From DASXKD01 sp963806145 (GTDB lineage Bacteria; Actinomycetota; Actinomycetes; Streptosporangiales; Streptosporangiaceae): a stretch of DNA of 64,000 nucleotides. The notes beneath the pieces are model-generated. The model worked only from the letters and a program-made list of their open reading frames with translations, searched no databases and had not been told where the DNA came from. The position numbers were made by a program, and so were the translations under genes. The DNA lies in contig CAWDXD010000004.1 of assembly GCA_963806145.1 (NCBI GenBank), forward strand, positions 203,649-267,648. The letters run 5' to 3'. Below, piece after piece: positions 26,702 through 35,542 of this stretch (position 1 is its first letter; each line of letters opens with the position of its first letter).

Positions 26702-28099
26702 TCAACCGGTGCCGGTGCCCAGCTTCTCGGTCACCAGCCGGTAGAGCTGGCGCGGCCGGCCCGGCTGCGGAATCCGGTTCGGCGGCAGCGGCCAGGCCAG
26801 GCCCTCCTCCGCGAGCGTGCGCAGCAGCCTGCGGGCGGTGCGCGACGTCACGCCGAGCAGGCGGCCCGCGGTCTCGGCGTCGACCACGTGCGGTCCGGCC
26901 TTCTCCGGTAGCTGGTCGGTGAGCCGCGACAGCGTCGCCATGCCCCGGGGATTGCCCGCCCGGACGACCACGGGCTCGCCGGGCCCGGGCACCAGCGCAT
27001 GGCCCTCCCGGTCCAGGGCGAACCCGCGGGCGCCCGGGTCGGCGTGGGCCCGCGCCAGCGCGGCGCGGGCGTGTGCCTCCGCGTCCTGTGCGGTCAGGCC
27101 CAGGCCCACGCCCACCTCCAGCGCAAGGCCGAGCTCGGTGCGCGCCCGCTCGGCGAACGGCGGGACCCGGAAGCCGTTGGTGGCGCCGGACAGCGAGCCG
27201 CGGGTCGCGGTGACCAGGAAGCTGTCCTCGCCTGCGGGGCTGAGCGTGGCCTTGATCCGCTGCGCCTCCTGCAGCAGCAGGCGGTGCACGATGAGGCGCA
27301 GCTCCTCGCGGGACTGCCGGGGGGACGACCGGCGGGACGTCTCCCGGAGCGTGGGCACCTCGACGACCGCGACGGCCAGTTGCGCGTCTTCCAGCCGGCG
27401 CTGGGTGCCCAGCAGGGTGGCGGTCCGCAGGGCCGAGGCGATCGCGCTGCGGGTCGGCCGCACGGCGAGGACCGGGATGTCCAGGGCGGTCAGCCGCTGG
27501 GCCACCGATTCCAGGCAGGTGACCGCGGCCGCGGTCTGGTGGCGCCGCCAGAGACGCTCGTGGAACGCGGCGAGCGCCGCGGCGCCTCCCGGTTCCTCGC
27601 GCACGTGTACGTTGCTGGCGGCCAGGCCCATGTCGGCGAACGCGTCCTCGACCTCCGCCCGGCTCAGCACGTCCACGCTGAGCCGGGACAGGTCAAGGTC
27701 CGCCATCCTGGACGCCCGCAGCAGGGCGGCGTACAGGGCACTGCCGCCCAGCGGCACGTGCGTGGCGGGCTTGTGCAGCACGCCTGCCCGCCGGGCATAG
27801 AGATACGGGACCCGGCTGGCGAACAGCCAGACGTCGATGCCGGGGCCGAGCCGCAGCACCTTGTCGCCGGCCTCCTGCTCGGTGCGGTAGGCAACGGCCA
27901 CCAGCCGCCGGGCCACCGCGGGGGCGGTGGAGTACCCGTCCGCGGCGTGGCCGTTACCGCCCCGCCGGGGTGCTGCCCCGGCCGGGCCGGTGGCCGGCCC
28001 GGCCAGGGCCGTGCCGGACAGCATGATCTGCTCGACGAGATCGTGGGAGCCGACGACGCCGATCGTGAGTTCCAGCGGGGGGTGCTGCCCGTTGGTCAT
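26702..28099 (-). CDS. Transcriptional regulator with GGDEF/cyclase-like middle domain and C-terminal winged helix
   Basis: A 465-residue protein I cannot tie to a named regulator. The N-terminal ~170 residues start L-E-L-T-I-G-V-V-G-S-H-D-L-V-E and look like an alpha/beta ligand domain. The middle (about 200-370) has the order of a nucleotidyl-cyclase/GGDEF-like fold, with A-V-A-V-V-E-V, E-D-S-F-L-V-T-A-T-R-G-S-L-S-G-A and L-E-V-G-V-G-L-G-L-T-A-Q-D-A-E-A-H-A-R-A-A-L, but no GGDEF signature. The last ~70 residues are a winged helix (A-G-R-L-L-G-V-T-S-R-T-A-R-R-L-L). A nucleotide-sensing regulator is a guess. The ATG at 28099 is preferred over one at 28126. Confidence 0.6.
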   Translation of the reverse strand: MTNGQHPPLELTIGVVGSHDLVEQIMLSGTALAGPATGPAGAAPRRGGNGHAADGYSTAPAVARRLVAVAYRTEQEAGDKVLRLGPGIDVWLFASRVPYLYARRAGVLHKPATHVPLGGSALYAALLRASRMADLDLSRLSVDVLSRAEVEDAFADMGLAASNVHVREEPGGAAALAAFHERLWRRHQTAAAVTCLESVAQRLTALDIPVLAVRPTRSAIASALRTATLLGTQRRLEDAQLAVAVVEVPTLRETSRRSSPRQSREELRLIVHRLLLQEAQRIKATLSPAGEDSFLVTATRGSLSGATNGFRVPPFAERARTELGLALEVGVGLGLTAQDAEAHARAALARAHADPGARGFALDREGHALVPGPGEPVVVRAGNPRGMATLSRLTDQLPEKAGPHVVDAETAGRLLGVTSRTARRLLRTLAEEGLAWPLPPNRIPQPGRPRQLYRLVTEKLGTGTG

Positions 28100-28224
28100 G
28101 CGCCAGTCGTAACCCAACCGAGCCACGCTGAAAAGAGGATTGCGCTAATTGCGCGTGAAGTGCGGGCGGCCGGTGACAGCCCCGCGGGCCGGGCGCGGCC
28201 AGCAGCGGCCGGGAAACTGCCTGG

Positions 28225-29505
28225 TCAGCCGCTCTCCTCCACGTTCAGATCGGCCCCAAGGGCGGACAGCCGCCCGGCGACGTCGGCGTGCCCGCGGTCG
28301 ATCAGGTAGCCGGGGGCGACGACCGTCTCGCCTTCCGCGGCGAGCCCGGCGAGGATCAGCGCGACGCCGGTGCGCAGGTCATGCGCCTCGACCTTGGTGC
28401 CCTTCAGCGTGGACGGGCCGTGCACGACCACCTTGTCCCCGTCCACGTCGACGTGCGCGCCCATCTTGGCCAGTTCGCCGGCCAGCGTGTAACGGCCGTC
28501 GTAGATGGTTTCCCTGATGTAGCTCGGGCCCTCGGCCAGGCAGCTCAGCGCCATGATGGGCGACTGCAGGTCGGTCGCGAAGCCCGGGTACGGGCTGGTG
28601 ATCACGTTGATCGGCCGCAGCGCGCGCTCGCGCCGCACCTGGATCACCGCGCCGCTGGCGGCGAACTCCACGCCCATCTGCTCCAGCTTCCACCGGACCA
28701 CCCCGAAATGTTCCAGGTTGGCCCCGACCAGGCTGATCTCGCCGCCGGTGATGGCCGCCGCCATCGCGAACACCCCGGCGTCGATCCGGTCGGCCATCAC
28801 CGTGTGCTCGGTCGCGCTCAGCTCACTGACCCCGCGGACCGTGATGAATCCGGTGCCGCCGCCGCTGATGTTCGCGCCCATCTTGCTCAGGAACGCGATG
28901 ACGTCGAGCACCTCGGGCTCTTGGGCGGTGTTGTCGATGACCGTTTTGCCCGGGGCCAGCGAGGCAGCCATCATCAGGTTCTCGGTGCCGGTGTGCGACG
29001 GCGTGTCCAGGTACAGGTGCGCGCCGCGCATGCGGCCGGCCTTGATGTAGATCTTGTCGTCGGTGCCGTCCACGGTGGCGCCCAGCCGGGCGAAGCCGCG
29101 GTAATGGAAGTCGAGGTTGCGGCTGCCGAGGTTGCACCCGCCGATGCCCTCGATGACCGCTTCCCCCAGCCGGTGCAGCAGCGCGGGCACGAACAGCACG
29201 GAACCGCGGAACCGCCGGGCGATCTCCGCGGGCAGGACCGGGCTGGTCAGGCTCGACGCGTCCACCACGAGGGTGCGCTCAGCCTCGTGGAACTTGACCA
29301 CCGCCCCGACGGCCTGGGCGAGTTCGATGGCCCGGCGCACGTCCTCGATCGGCGGGACGTTCCGCAGCACCGTGCGGCCCTCGGATGCGAGCAGCGAGGC
29401 GGCGATCATCTTGAGCGCGGCGTTCTTGGCGCCCTGCACGAAAACGGTTCCGCGCAGCGGTACGCCGCCTCGAACTCGATAGCACGTCTCGGGTCCAACG
29501 GTCAT
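28225..29505 (-). CDS. murA: UDP-N-acetylglucosamine 1-carboxyvinyltransferase
   Basis: First committed enzyme of peptidoglycan precursor synthesis: transfers enolpyruvate from PEP to UDP-GlcNAc in the cytoplasm. At 426 residues it is of normal length. Lys27 (Q-G-A-K-N-A-A) and the catalytic Cys124 (G-G-C-N-L-G) are present, as is the T-D-L-Q-S-P catalytic aspartate region. The cysteine is the fosfomycin target; mycobacteria carry Asp there, so this enzyme is predicted fosfomycin-sensitive. The ATG at 29505 has AGGAG ten bases upstream; a GTG two codons earlier is closer to it. It lies 284 bases after purB with no evident hairpin between. Confidence 0.95.
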   Translation of the reverse strand: MTVGPETCYRVRGGVPLRGTVFVQGAKNAALKMIAASLLASEGRTVLRNVPPIEDVRRAIELAQAVGAVVKFHEAERTLVVDASSLTSPVLPAEIARRFRGSVLFVPALLHRLGEAVIEGIGGCNLGSRNLDFHYRGFARLGATVDGTDDKIYIKAGRMRGAHLYLDTPSHTGTENLMMAASLAPGKTVIDNTAQEPEVLDVIAFLSKMGANISGGGTGFITVRGVSELSATEHTVMADRIDAGVFAMAAAITGGEISLVGANLEHFGVVRWKLEQMGVEFAASGAVIQVRRERALRPINVITSPYPGFATDLQSPIMALSCLAEGPSYIRETIYDGRYTLAGELAKMGAHVDVDGDKVVVHGPSTLKGTKVEAHDLRTGVALILAGLAAEGETVVAPGYLIDRGHADVAGRLSALGADLNVEESG

Positions 29506-29789
29506 AGACACGCCGCTCCTTGGCTGCGTATGGGACCGGCCGACGGCCGGATGAGTCATAGGAACGCCTGCGGGTGACGGTCCACTGGCTGCCTGGATAC
29601 GCGGCAGCCTGCTGTGCGCGCTGTCCAGTATCCCACCGGCATCGGGGTCTGCGGGTCATTGCGGGCATCCTGGGCTCGGCGGACTGGCCGGCCCGCGCTC
29701 CTGCCGCCCGTCCTGGTACGGCCCTGCCAGCCTGGCGGTTTGCCCCCATCGTGGCTGGTGGGACGGGTGGGCCCAGGATTGACCCCCGG

Positions 29790-31097
29790 TCAGCTGAGGT
29801 CCACCAGCCGGTCAAAGACCGGCCCGAGCCGTGCGACGTAATGCTCTGGCCGGAATACCTCGTCCAGGCGGGCCTCGTCGAGCACCTGCCCGGCCCCGGC
29901 GGCCTGTTTCCGCAGCGCCTCCCGGAAGCCGGCCCCGGTGTCCCAGCTGACCGTGGCGGCGGCCTGGACCAGCGCGTATGCGTCCTCCCTGGACATCCCG
30001 GCCTCGACGAGGTCGAGCAGGACGCTGGAGGTGTAGATCAGGCCGCCCGTGGACTCCAGGTTCGCCCGCATCCGGGCCGCATCAACCCGCAATCCGGTGA
30101 TCACTCCGGTGGTCAGGTGCAGCAGGTAGTCGGTCGCGATCGCCGCGTCGGGCAGCGCCACCCGTTCCACGCTGGAATGAGAAATGTCACGTTCGTGCCA
30201 GAGCGCCATGCCCTCCATGACCGGGGTCACGTACCCGCGGACCACGCGGGCCAGGCCGCAGATCCGCTCGGACCGGATCGGGTTCCGCTTGTGCGGCATG
30301 GCCGAGGAGCCCTTCTGGCCCGCCGAGAACGCCTCCGCCAGCTCGGCGACCTCGGTCCGCTGCCCGTGCCGTACCTCCAGGGCGACCGCCTCACAGGCGG
30401 TGGCCAGCAGGGCGAGGACGCTCGCCCACTCGGCGATGCCGTCGCGGAACACCACCTGGGTAGCCACGTCCGGGGGCCGCAGGCCGAGTTCGGGCAGCAC
30501 CCGGGCCTCGATCGCCGGGTCGATGTTGGAGTAGGTGCCGACCGGCCCGGACAGCTTGCCCACGGCGACCGCCTCCCTGGCGTGCCGCAGCCGGTCCCGG
30601 CAGCGCGCCACGGCGAAGGCGAAGTCCGCGACCCGGTGCCCCCAGACATCCGGCTCGGCGTGGATACCGTGCGTCCGCCCGGCCCGGATCGTGTCCCGGT
30701 GGGCAAGCCCGTGCTCGCGCAGCGCCGCGACGAGGGCCGTGGCGCGGGTGATCAGCAGGTCGGTGGCCTCGGTGAGGGTCACGGCCAGCGCGGTGTCCAG
30801 CAGGTCTGAGGAGGTCAGGCCGTAGTGCACGAACGCGGCCGCCGACCGGGGCACCGTGTTGTCCGCCCAGGCGGTGAGGAACGCGATCACGTCGTGGTCG
30901 GTGACCGCCTCGGCGGCGGCCACCGCCTCGGGCGCGGGGGGCGGCGCGGCGCGCACCGGGCCGACCGCGTCCGCGGGCACCATGCCGGCGCTCGCCTGCG
31001 CTTCCAGTACCAGGGTCTCCACCCGGCACCACAGCTCGTACTTGTGCTCCTGGCTCCAGATCCGCCCCATCTCGGGCAGCGTGTAACGCTCGATCAC
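29790..31097 (-). CDS. purB: Adenylosuccinate lyase
   Basis: Cleaves SAICAR and adenylosuccinate, releasing fumarate, in IMP and AMP synthesis. The 435-residue protein begins I-E-R-Y-T-L-P-E-M and carries the fumarase/aspartase superfamily signature G-S-S-A-M-P-H-K-R-N-P near residue 268, with H-Y-G-L-T-S-S-D and the catalytic R-T-H-G-I-H-A-E-P region. GTG start with GGAG nine bases upstream. It is the last gene of the leftward operon purA-purD-ltrA-purB, 14 bases after ltrA. Confidence 0.96.
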   Translation of the reverse strand: MIERYTLPEMGRIWSQEHKYELWCRVETLVLEAQASAGMVPADAVGPVRAAPPPAPEAVAAAEAVTDHDVIAFLTAWADNTVPRSAAAFVHYGLTSSDLLDTALAVTLTEATDLLITRATALVAALREHGLAHRDTIRAGRTHGIHAEPDVWGHRVADFAFAVARCRDRLRHAREAVAVGKLSGPVGTYSNIDPAIEARVLPELGLRPPDVATQVVFRDGIAEWASVLALLATACEAVALEVRHGQRTEVAELAEAFSAGQKGSSAMPHKRNPIRSERICGLARVVRGYVTPVMEGMALWHERDISHSSVERVALPDAAIATDYLLHLTTGVITGLRVDAARMRANLESTGGLIYTSSVLLDLVEAGMSREDAYALVQAAATVSWDTGAGFREALRKQAAGAGQVLDEARLDEVFRPEHYVARLGPVFDRLVDLS

Positions 31098-31111
31098 GGC
31101 CCCATTCTCCC

Positions 31112-32347
31112 TTACCGGCCCGCCGCGGCCCGGGTCCGCGCGCTCGCGCGGCGCTCCGCGGCGAGCATCCCCACGATCACGGCGAGCAGCACCGCGAGCT
31201 GGGCCTCGGTCGAGACGGCCGCCCCAAGCGCGGTCGTGGCCAGGGCGAAGGCGGCACCGGCCAGCCGCAGCGCGATGGGCCCGATCCGCAGCGCGAGGCG
31301 GAACCAGGCGGTGCCTGCCAGGAACAGGGCGGCACCGCCGGCCACGGCGGCGGCCTCGCCGACCGGCTGCGGCCGGGCCGGGCTGCCGATGGTCAGGAAC
31401 GCCCCCGCCGCCAGCGTCACCACCCCGAGCAGGATCGGGACGTGCGCGTAGTAGGTGGCCAGGGCCAGCGGGGCGCGCCGAGACAGGTCCGCGGCGCTCA
31501 TGGCCTGCTCGGCCCGCTCGTCGTCGCCGTCACCGAAGTAGGTCCACCACAGCGCGGCGGACACGGCCAGGCCAAGGACGGCGGCCAGGGCGACGGCGAA
31601 CGTCACGCCCGCCGGGGCGGCCCCGATGCCGATCGCGGCGACCGACTCGCCGAGCGCCACGATGACCAGGGCCCCGGTGCGCTCGGCGTAGTGGGCGGCC
31701 CGGATATCGAACCGGCCGCCGGGGTGGGTGATCAGCGGGGAGAACCACTGAAGCGCGACGGCGGCCGCCCACAGCAGGTAGGCGGCCGGCACCGGGGTGA
31801 ACCCGGCGCCGATCACCAGCAGCGCCGCGGTGATGTTGAACGGCGTGACCCGGACGATGTTGTGGTTGACCCGGTAGAACAGCGCCGAGTGGACGAGCAC
31901 CACGAGCAGGTAGCCAAGGCCGAGGGCAGCCCGGTCGGCGGTGTCCCCGGGGCCGAACCCATGCGGGATCGCCAGGCCGCAGACGAGGAAGCCGGCCATG
32001 CCGACGAGCAGCAGCAGCCGTTCGGGAGTGCGCACCGGTGGGCGCAGGTTGGTCAGCCACGCGTATCCGCCGTACATCCACCACAGCACGCCGAACACCA
32101 GCAGCACTTCGAGCGCGCCGCTGGGCGTGAAGTCATGCTCGAGCAGGGCGGCGAGCTGGGTGAGGGTGAACGCGAAGACCAGGTCGAAGAACAGCTCCAG
32201 GGTGGTCACCCGCAACGGCACGTCAGCGGGGTCCGTGGTGCCCGGGTCCACGGGTTCCGTGGGGCTGGGCGGGCTGGAATCCGGGCCGGCGGGGCCGCGG
32301 GTGCCATCGGGGCCCGGGCTGGCCGTGCCCGGCCCCGGGCTGGTCAT
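31112..32347 (-). CDS. Low temperature requirement A (LtrA) family membrane protein
   Basis: Polytopic membrane protein of 411 residues (PF06772). A disordered Pro/Gly/Ser-rich N-terminus of ~45 residues precedes the signature L-E-L-F-F-D-L-V-F-A-F and about ten or more hydrophobic segments; L-V-I-V-A-L-G-E-S-V family motif is at ~235. Biochemical function is unknown; the founding Listeria gene is needed at low temperature. Its ATG overlaps the purD stop by four bases (ATGA) and purB follows by 14 bases, so it is translated as part of a purine operon, an unexpected partner. Confidence 0.85.
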   Translation of the reverse strand: MTSPGPGTASPGPDGTRGPAGPDSSPPSPTEPVDPGTTDPADVPLRVTTLELFFDLVFAFTLTQLAALLEHDFTPSGALEVLLVFGVLWWMYGGYAWLTNLRPPVRTPERLLLLVGMAGFLVCGLAIPHGFGPGDTADRAALGLGYLLVVLVHSALFYRVNHNIVRVTPFNITAALLVIGAGFTPVPAAYLLWAAAVALQWFSPLITHPGGRFDIRAAHYAERTGALVIVALGESVAAIGIGAAPAGVTFAVALAAVLGLAVSAALWWTYFGDGDDERAEQAMSAADLSRRAPLALATYYAHVPILLGVVTLAAGAFLTIGSPARPQPVGEAAAVAGGAALFLAGTAWFRLALRIGPIALRLAGAAFALATTALGAAVSTEAQLAVLLAVIVGMLAAERRASARTRAAAGR

Positions 32348-33612
32348 GCCGGGCCGGGCGCGGGCCGGGCGGCGGCGGCGCCGGCGGCGATGTCGCGGCG
32401 GAACCAGCCGCCCCGCATCCGGATCCGCCCCGCGGCCTGGTACGCCACGTCACGCGCGGCCCGCAGGTCCGGGCCGGTGCCGACGACGTTGAGCACCCGG
32501 CCCCCGGCACTGACCAGACGCCCGCCCCGGCCGGTGCCCGTGCCCGCGTGCAGCACATAGGCCCCGGGCACTCGTTCGGCATCGTCAATACCTTCAATGA
32601 CGTCGGCGGTCACCGGTGAGACCGGGTAGCCCTCCGCCGCCATGACCACCGCGACCGCGGCGCCTGGCGCCCATTCCAGCGGGCCGGCGCCGGACAGCGA
32701 GCCGGAAGCGGCCGCGGCCAGCGGCCCGGCCAGCGGGCTGGCGAGCCGGTCAAGCACCACCTGCGTCTCCGGGTCGCCGAACCTGGCGTTGAACTCCACC
32801 ACCCGCGGCCCCCGGCTGGTCAGCGCGAGCCCGGCGTACAGCAGGCCGCGGTAGGGGGTGCCGCGGCGGCGCAACTCGCCGATCGCCGGGCCGATGACCG
32901 TGGCCATCAGTTCCGCGGTCAGCCCGGCGGGCGCCCAGGCCAGCGGGGCGTAGGCGCCCATGCCGCCGGTGTTCGGTCCCCGGTCGCCGTCCTGCGCCCG
33001 CTTGAAGTCCTGGGCAGGCAGCAACGGCACCGCGCTGGCGCCGTCGGCGAGCGCGAACAGCGACACCTCGGGACCGTCGAGGAACTCCTCGACGAGCACC
33101 TTGCCCGCGGCCCGCGCATGGGCGAGCGCGGCGGCCCGGTCGCCGGTCACCACGACACCCTTGCCGCCCGCGAGCCCGTCCGCCTTCACCACGTACGGCG
33201 GGCCGAATTCGGCCAGCGCCCGCGCCACCTCCGCCTCGGTGCCGCAGGTCCGCGCCCGGGCCGTCGGGATGCCCGCCGCGGTCATGACCTCTTTGGCGAA
33301 CGACTTCGAGCCCTCGATCATGGCGGCACGCCGGCCGGGCCCGAAACAGCTCAGGCCGGCCCCGCGCAGCGCGTCGGCGAGCCCGGCGACCAGCGGCGCC
33401 TCCGGGCCGACGATGACAAGCTGCGGAGCCAGCGTCCGGGCCAGGTCCGTTACCGCGCCGACGTCGGCGAGATCAGCCGGGTGGAGCTCGGCGAGCGCGG
33501 CGATGCCCGGGTTGCCCGGCGCCGCGTGCATGGCGGTGACATCGGGGTCGGCGGCGAGCGCCCGCGCCAGCGCGTGCTCGCGGCCCCCGGAGCCGAGGAG
33601 GAGGACTCGCAC
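32344..33612 (-). CDS. purD: Phosphoribosylamine-glycine ligase
   Basis: GAR synthetase, an ATP-grasp enzyme for the second step of purine synthesis (phosphoribosylamine + glycine + ATP to GAR). The 422-residue protein starts V-L-L-L-G-S-G-G-R-E-H-A-L and contains P-E-A-P-L-V-A-G-L, the ATP-grasp V-V-K-A-D-G-L-A-G-G-K-G-V and F-N-A-R-F-G-D-P-E-T-Q metal site. GTG start, nine bases after the purA stop; its stop overlaps ltrA by four bases. Confidence 0.96.
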   Translation of the reverse strand: MRVLLLGSGGREHALARALAADPDVTAMHAAPGNPGIAALAELHPADLADVGAVTDLARTLAPQLVIVGPEAPLVAGLADALRGAGLSCFGPGRRAAMIEGSKSFAKEVMTAAGIPTARARTCGTEAEVARALAEFGPPYVVKADGLAGGKGVVVTGDRAAALAHARAAGKVLVEEFLDGPEVSLFALADGASAVPLLPAQDFKRAQDGDRGPNTGGMGAYAPLAWAPAGLTAELMATVIGPAIGELRRRGTPYRGLLYAGLALTSRGPRVVEFNARFGDPETQVVLDRLASPLAGPLAAAASGSLSGAGPLEWAPGAAVAVVMAAEGYPVSPVTADVIEGIDDAERVPGAYVLHAGTGTGRGGRLVSAGGRVLNVVGTGPDLRAARDVAYQAAGRIRMRGGWFRRDIAAGAAAARPAPGPA

Positions 33613-33621
33613 CCGGCGAGC

Positions 33622-34911
33622 CTACCTGCCCAGCAGCGGCCTGAGCTGCAGGGTCTGGTCGCGGCGCGGGCCGGTGCCGACCGCGGCCACCGGGGCGCCG
33701 ATCATCTCCTCCAGCGCACGCACGTAGGCTTGCGCGTTGCGCGGCAGGCCGGCGAACTCCCTGGCCCCCGACAGGTCCTCCGGCCAGCCGTCGAGGTACT
33801 CATAGACCGGCACCGCGTGGTGGAACTCGGTCTGCGTCATCGGCATCTCGGTGTGCCTGGCGCCACCCACGTCGTAGGCGACGCACACCGGCACCTTGTC
33901 CAGCCCGGACAGCACGTCCAGCTTGGTGACGAAGAAGTCGGTGACCCCGTTGACCCGCGCCGCGTACCGGGCGATCACCGCGTCGAACCAGCCGCAGCGG
34001 CGCGCCCGGCCGGTGGTCACCCCGTACTCCCCGCCGGCCTTGCGCAGCCACTCGCCCTGGTCGCCGTCCAGTTCGGTGGGGAACGGCCCGGCGCCGACCC
34101 GCGTCGTGTACGCCTTGACGATGCCGATGACCGTGGTGATCCGGGTCGGCCCGATCCCCGAGCCGGCGCAGGCACCGCCGGTGGTCGGGGACGAGGAGGT
34201 GACGAACGGGTAGGTGCCGTGGTCCACGTCGAGCAGGGTTGCCTGGGCGCCCTCGAGCAGCACGGACTTGCCCTGGTCCAGCGCCCGGCCGAGCACGAGC
34301 ACCGTGTCCGCCACATAGCGGCGCAGCTTCTCCCCGTATTCCACGTACTCGGCCGCGACCGCGCCCGCGTCGATGCCCCTGCGGTTGTAGACCTTCGCGA
34401 GTACCTGGTTCTTCTCCATGAGCACCAGGTCCAGCTTCTGCCGCAGGATGCCGGGGTCGAGCAGGTCCTGGACGCGGATGCCGGTCCTGGCCACCTTGTC
34501 GGCGTAGGCCGGCCCGATGCCCCGCCCGGTGGTGCCGATCCGCGCGTTGCCGAGGTAGCGCTCGGTCACCCGGTCCAGCGCCCGGTGGTGCGGCATGATC
34601 AGGTGCGCGCTGGCCGAGATCAGCAGGCGATCGCAGGAGACGCCGCGGGCCGCCAGGCCGTCGATCTCGCTGAGCAGCACCTCGGGGTCGATCACCACGC
34701 CGTTGCCGATCACCGGCGTCACGCTGGGGGACAGCACACCCGAGGGCAGCAGGTGCAGCGCGTAGCTCTCCTCGCCGATGACCACCGTGTGCCCGGCGTT
34801 GTTGCCGCCCTGGTACCTGACCACGAAATCCACGCGGTCACCAAGCAGATCGGTCGCCTTGCCCTTGCCCTCGTCACCCCACTGGGCGCCCACCAGCACG
34901 ATGGCCGGCAT
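33622..34911 (-). CDS. purA: Adenylosuccinate synthetase
   Basis: GTP-dependent ligation of IMP and aspartate, the first step from IMP to AMP. The 429-residue protein has the N-terminal G-A-Q-W-G-D-E-G-K-G-K P-loop with the catalytic Asp, N-N-A-G-H-T, the I-G-T-T-G-R-G-I-G-P-A-Y block and T-T-G-R-A-R-R-C-G-W-F-D. The ATG at 34911 follows GGGAAGGGG; the frame is open for ~40 further codons upstream, but these run into a repeat. First gene of the operon purA-purD-ltrA-purB. Confidence 0.97.
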   Translation of the reverse strand: MPAIVLVGAQWGDEGKGKATDLLGDRVDFVVRYQGGNNAGHTVVIGEESYALHLLPSGVLSPSVTPVIGNGVVIDPEVLLSEIDGLAARGVSCDRLLISASAHLIMPHHRALDRVTERYLGNARIGTTGRGIGPAYADKVARTGIRVQDLLDPGILRQKLDLVLMEKNQVLAKVYNRRGIDAGAVAAEYVEYGEKLRRYVADTVLVLGRALDQGKSVLLEGAQATLLDVDHGTYPFVTSSSPTTGGACAGSGIGPTRITTVIGIVKAYTTRVGAGPFPTELDGDQGEWLRKAGGEYGVTTGRARRCGWFDAVIARYAARVNGVTDFFVTKLDVLSGLDKVPVCVAYDVGGARHTEMPMTQTEFHHAVPVYEYLDGWPEDLSGAREFAGLPRNAQAYVRALEEMIGAPVAAVGTGPRRDQTLQLRPLLGR

Positions 34912-34958
34912 GTGACCAGCCCCTTCCCGGCTTGAGCCTGCGGCTGCACCGATCGCGC

Positions 34959-35029
34959 GACGGAGCCTGCCGGCTTGCCGGCCAGGCGCCATCGGCGCCG
35001 CGGGGGACCGGGGGTCGCTTCCCCGGGAT
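34959..35029 (+). repeat. Dispersed palindromic repeat, copy 1
   Basis: A ~35-base near-palindrome (34959-34993) centred on CCGGC-TT-GCCGG, followed by a G/C hairpin (CCGGGGG...CCCCGG, to ~35026). The same head-plus-tail arrangement recurs at 37895 and 49448 in the same orientation. This copy lies 48 bases upstream of purA, in the gap to the DUF3151 gene. Confidence 0.8.
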
Positions 35030-35076
35030 AGCACCCCCGCGGGGCCTGAGGGTACCCCAGCGGCCTGCGCGGGCGG

Positions 35077-35490
35077 TCAGGCGCCGTTCAGTTCCGCGGC
35101 CGCCTGGGGGCTGGAGTCCGCCAGGAAGGCACGGCAGCGCTCGGCTTCGTCCTGCTCGCCGAGGGCGGCGGCGGCCCGGCCCAGCGCGTGCAGGGACCGC
35201 AGGAAACCCCGGTTCGGCTCGTGCTCCCAGGGGATCGGCCCGGTACCGCGCCAGCCGGCCCGGCGCAACTGGTCAAGGCCGCGGTGGTAGCCGGTCCGGG
35301 CGAACGCGTAGGACGCCACCGGCTCGCCGCGCTCCATCGCCCCGTCGGCCAGTGCCGCCCAGGCGGCCAGGCAGGCGGGATGGGCGGCAGCCACCGCGGT
35401 GGGGTCGGCGCCCGACTCCAGTTCGGCGGCCGCCGGATCCTCGGGCAGGTAGGTGGCTGGCGGCCCGGCGAACAGGTTCCGATTTTCCAT
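35077..35490 (-). CDS. DUF3151 family protein
   Basis: A 137-residue soluble actinobacterial protein of unknown function (DUF3151; Rv0360c in M. tuberculosis, also between purA and fba). Seen: P-A-T-Y-L-P at the start, H-P-x-C-L-A-A-W-A-A-L-A, Y-A-F-A-R-T-G-Y-H-R-G-L-D-Q-L-R-R-A-G-W and G-x-G-P-I-P-W-E-H-E-P-N-R-G-F-L-R-S-L. It resembles a helical TPR-like fold. The ATG at 35490 has AGGA eight bases upstream, better than the ATG at 35499. It lies 52 bases after fba, possibly co-transcribed. Confidence 0.88.
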   Translation of the reverse strand: MENRNLFAGPPATYLPEDPAAAELESGADPTAVAAAHPACLAAWAALADGAMERGEPVASYAFARTGYHRGLDQLRRAGWRGTGPIPWEHEPNRGFLRSLHALGRAAAALGEQDEAERCRAFLADSSPQAAAELNGA

Positions 35491-35542
35491 GGCACCCATC
35501 CTGCCCGCCGCCGTGGTGCTCCGGCCGGCCGCCGCGCGGATC

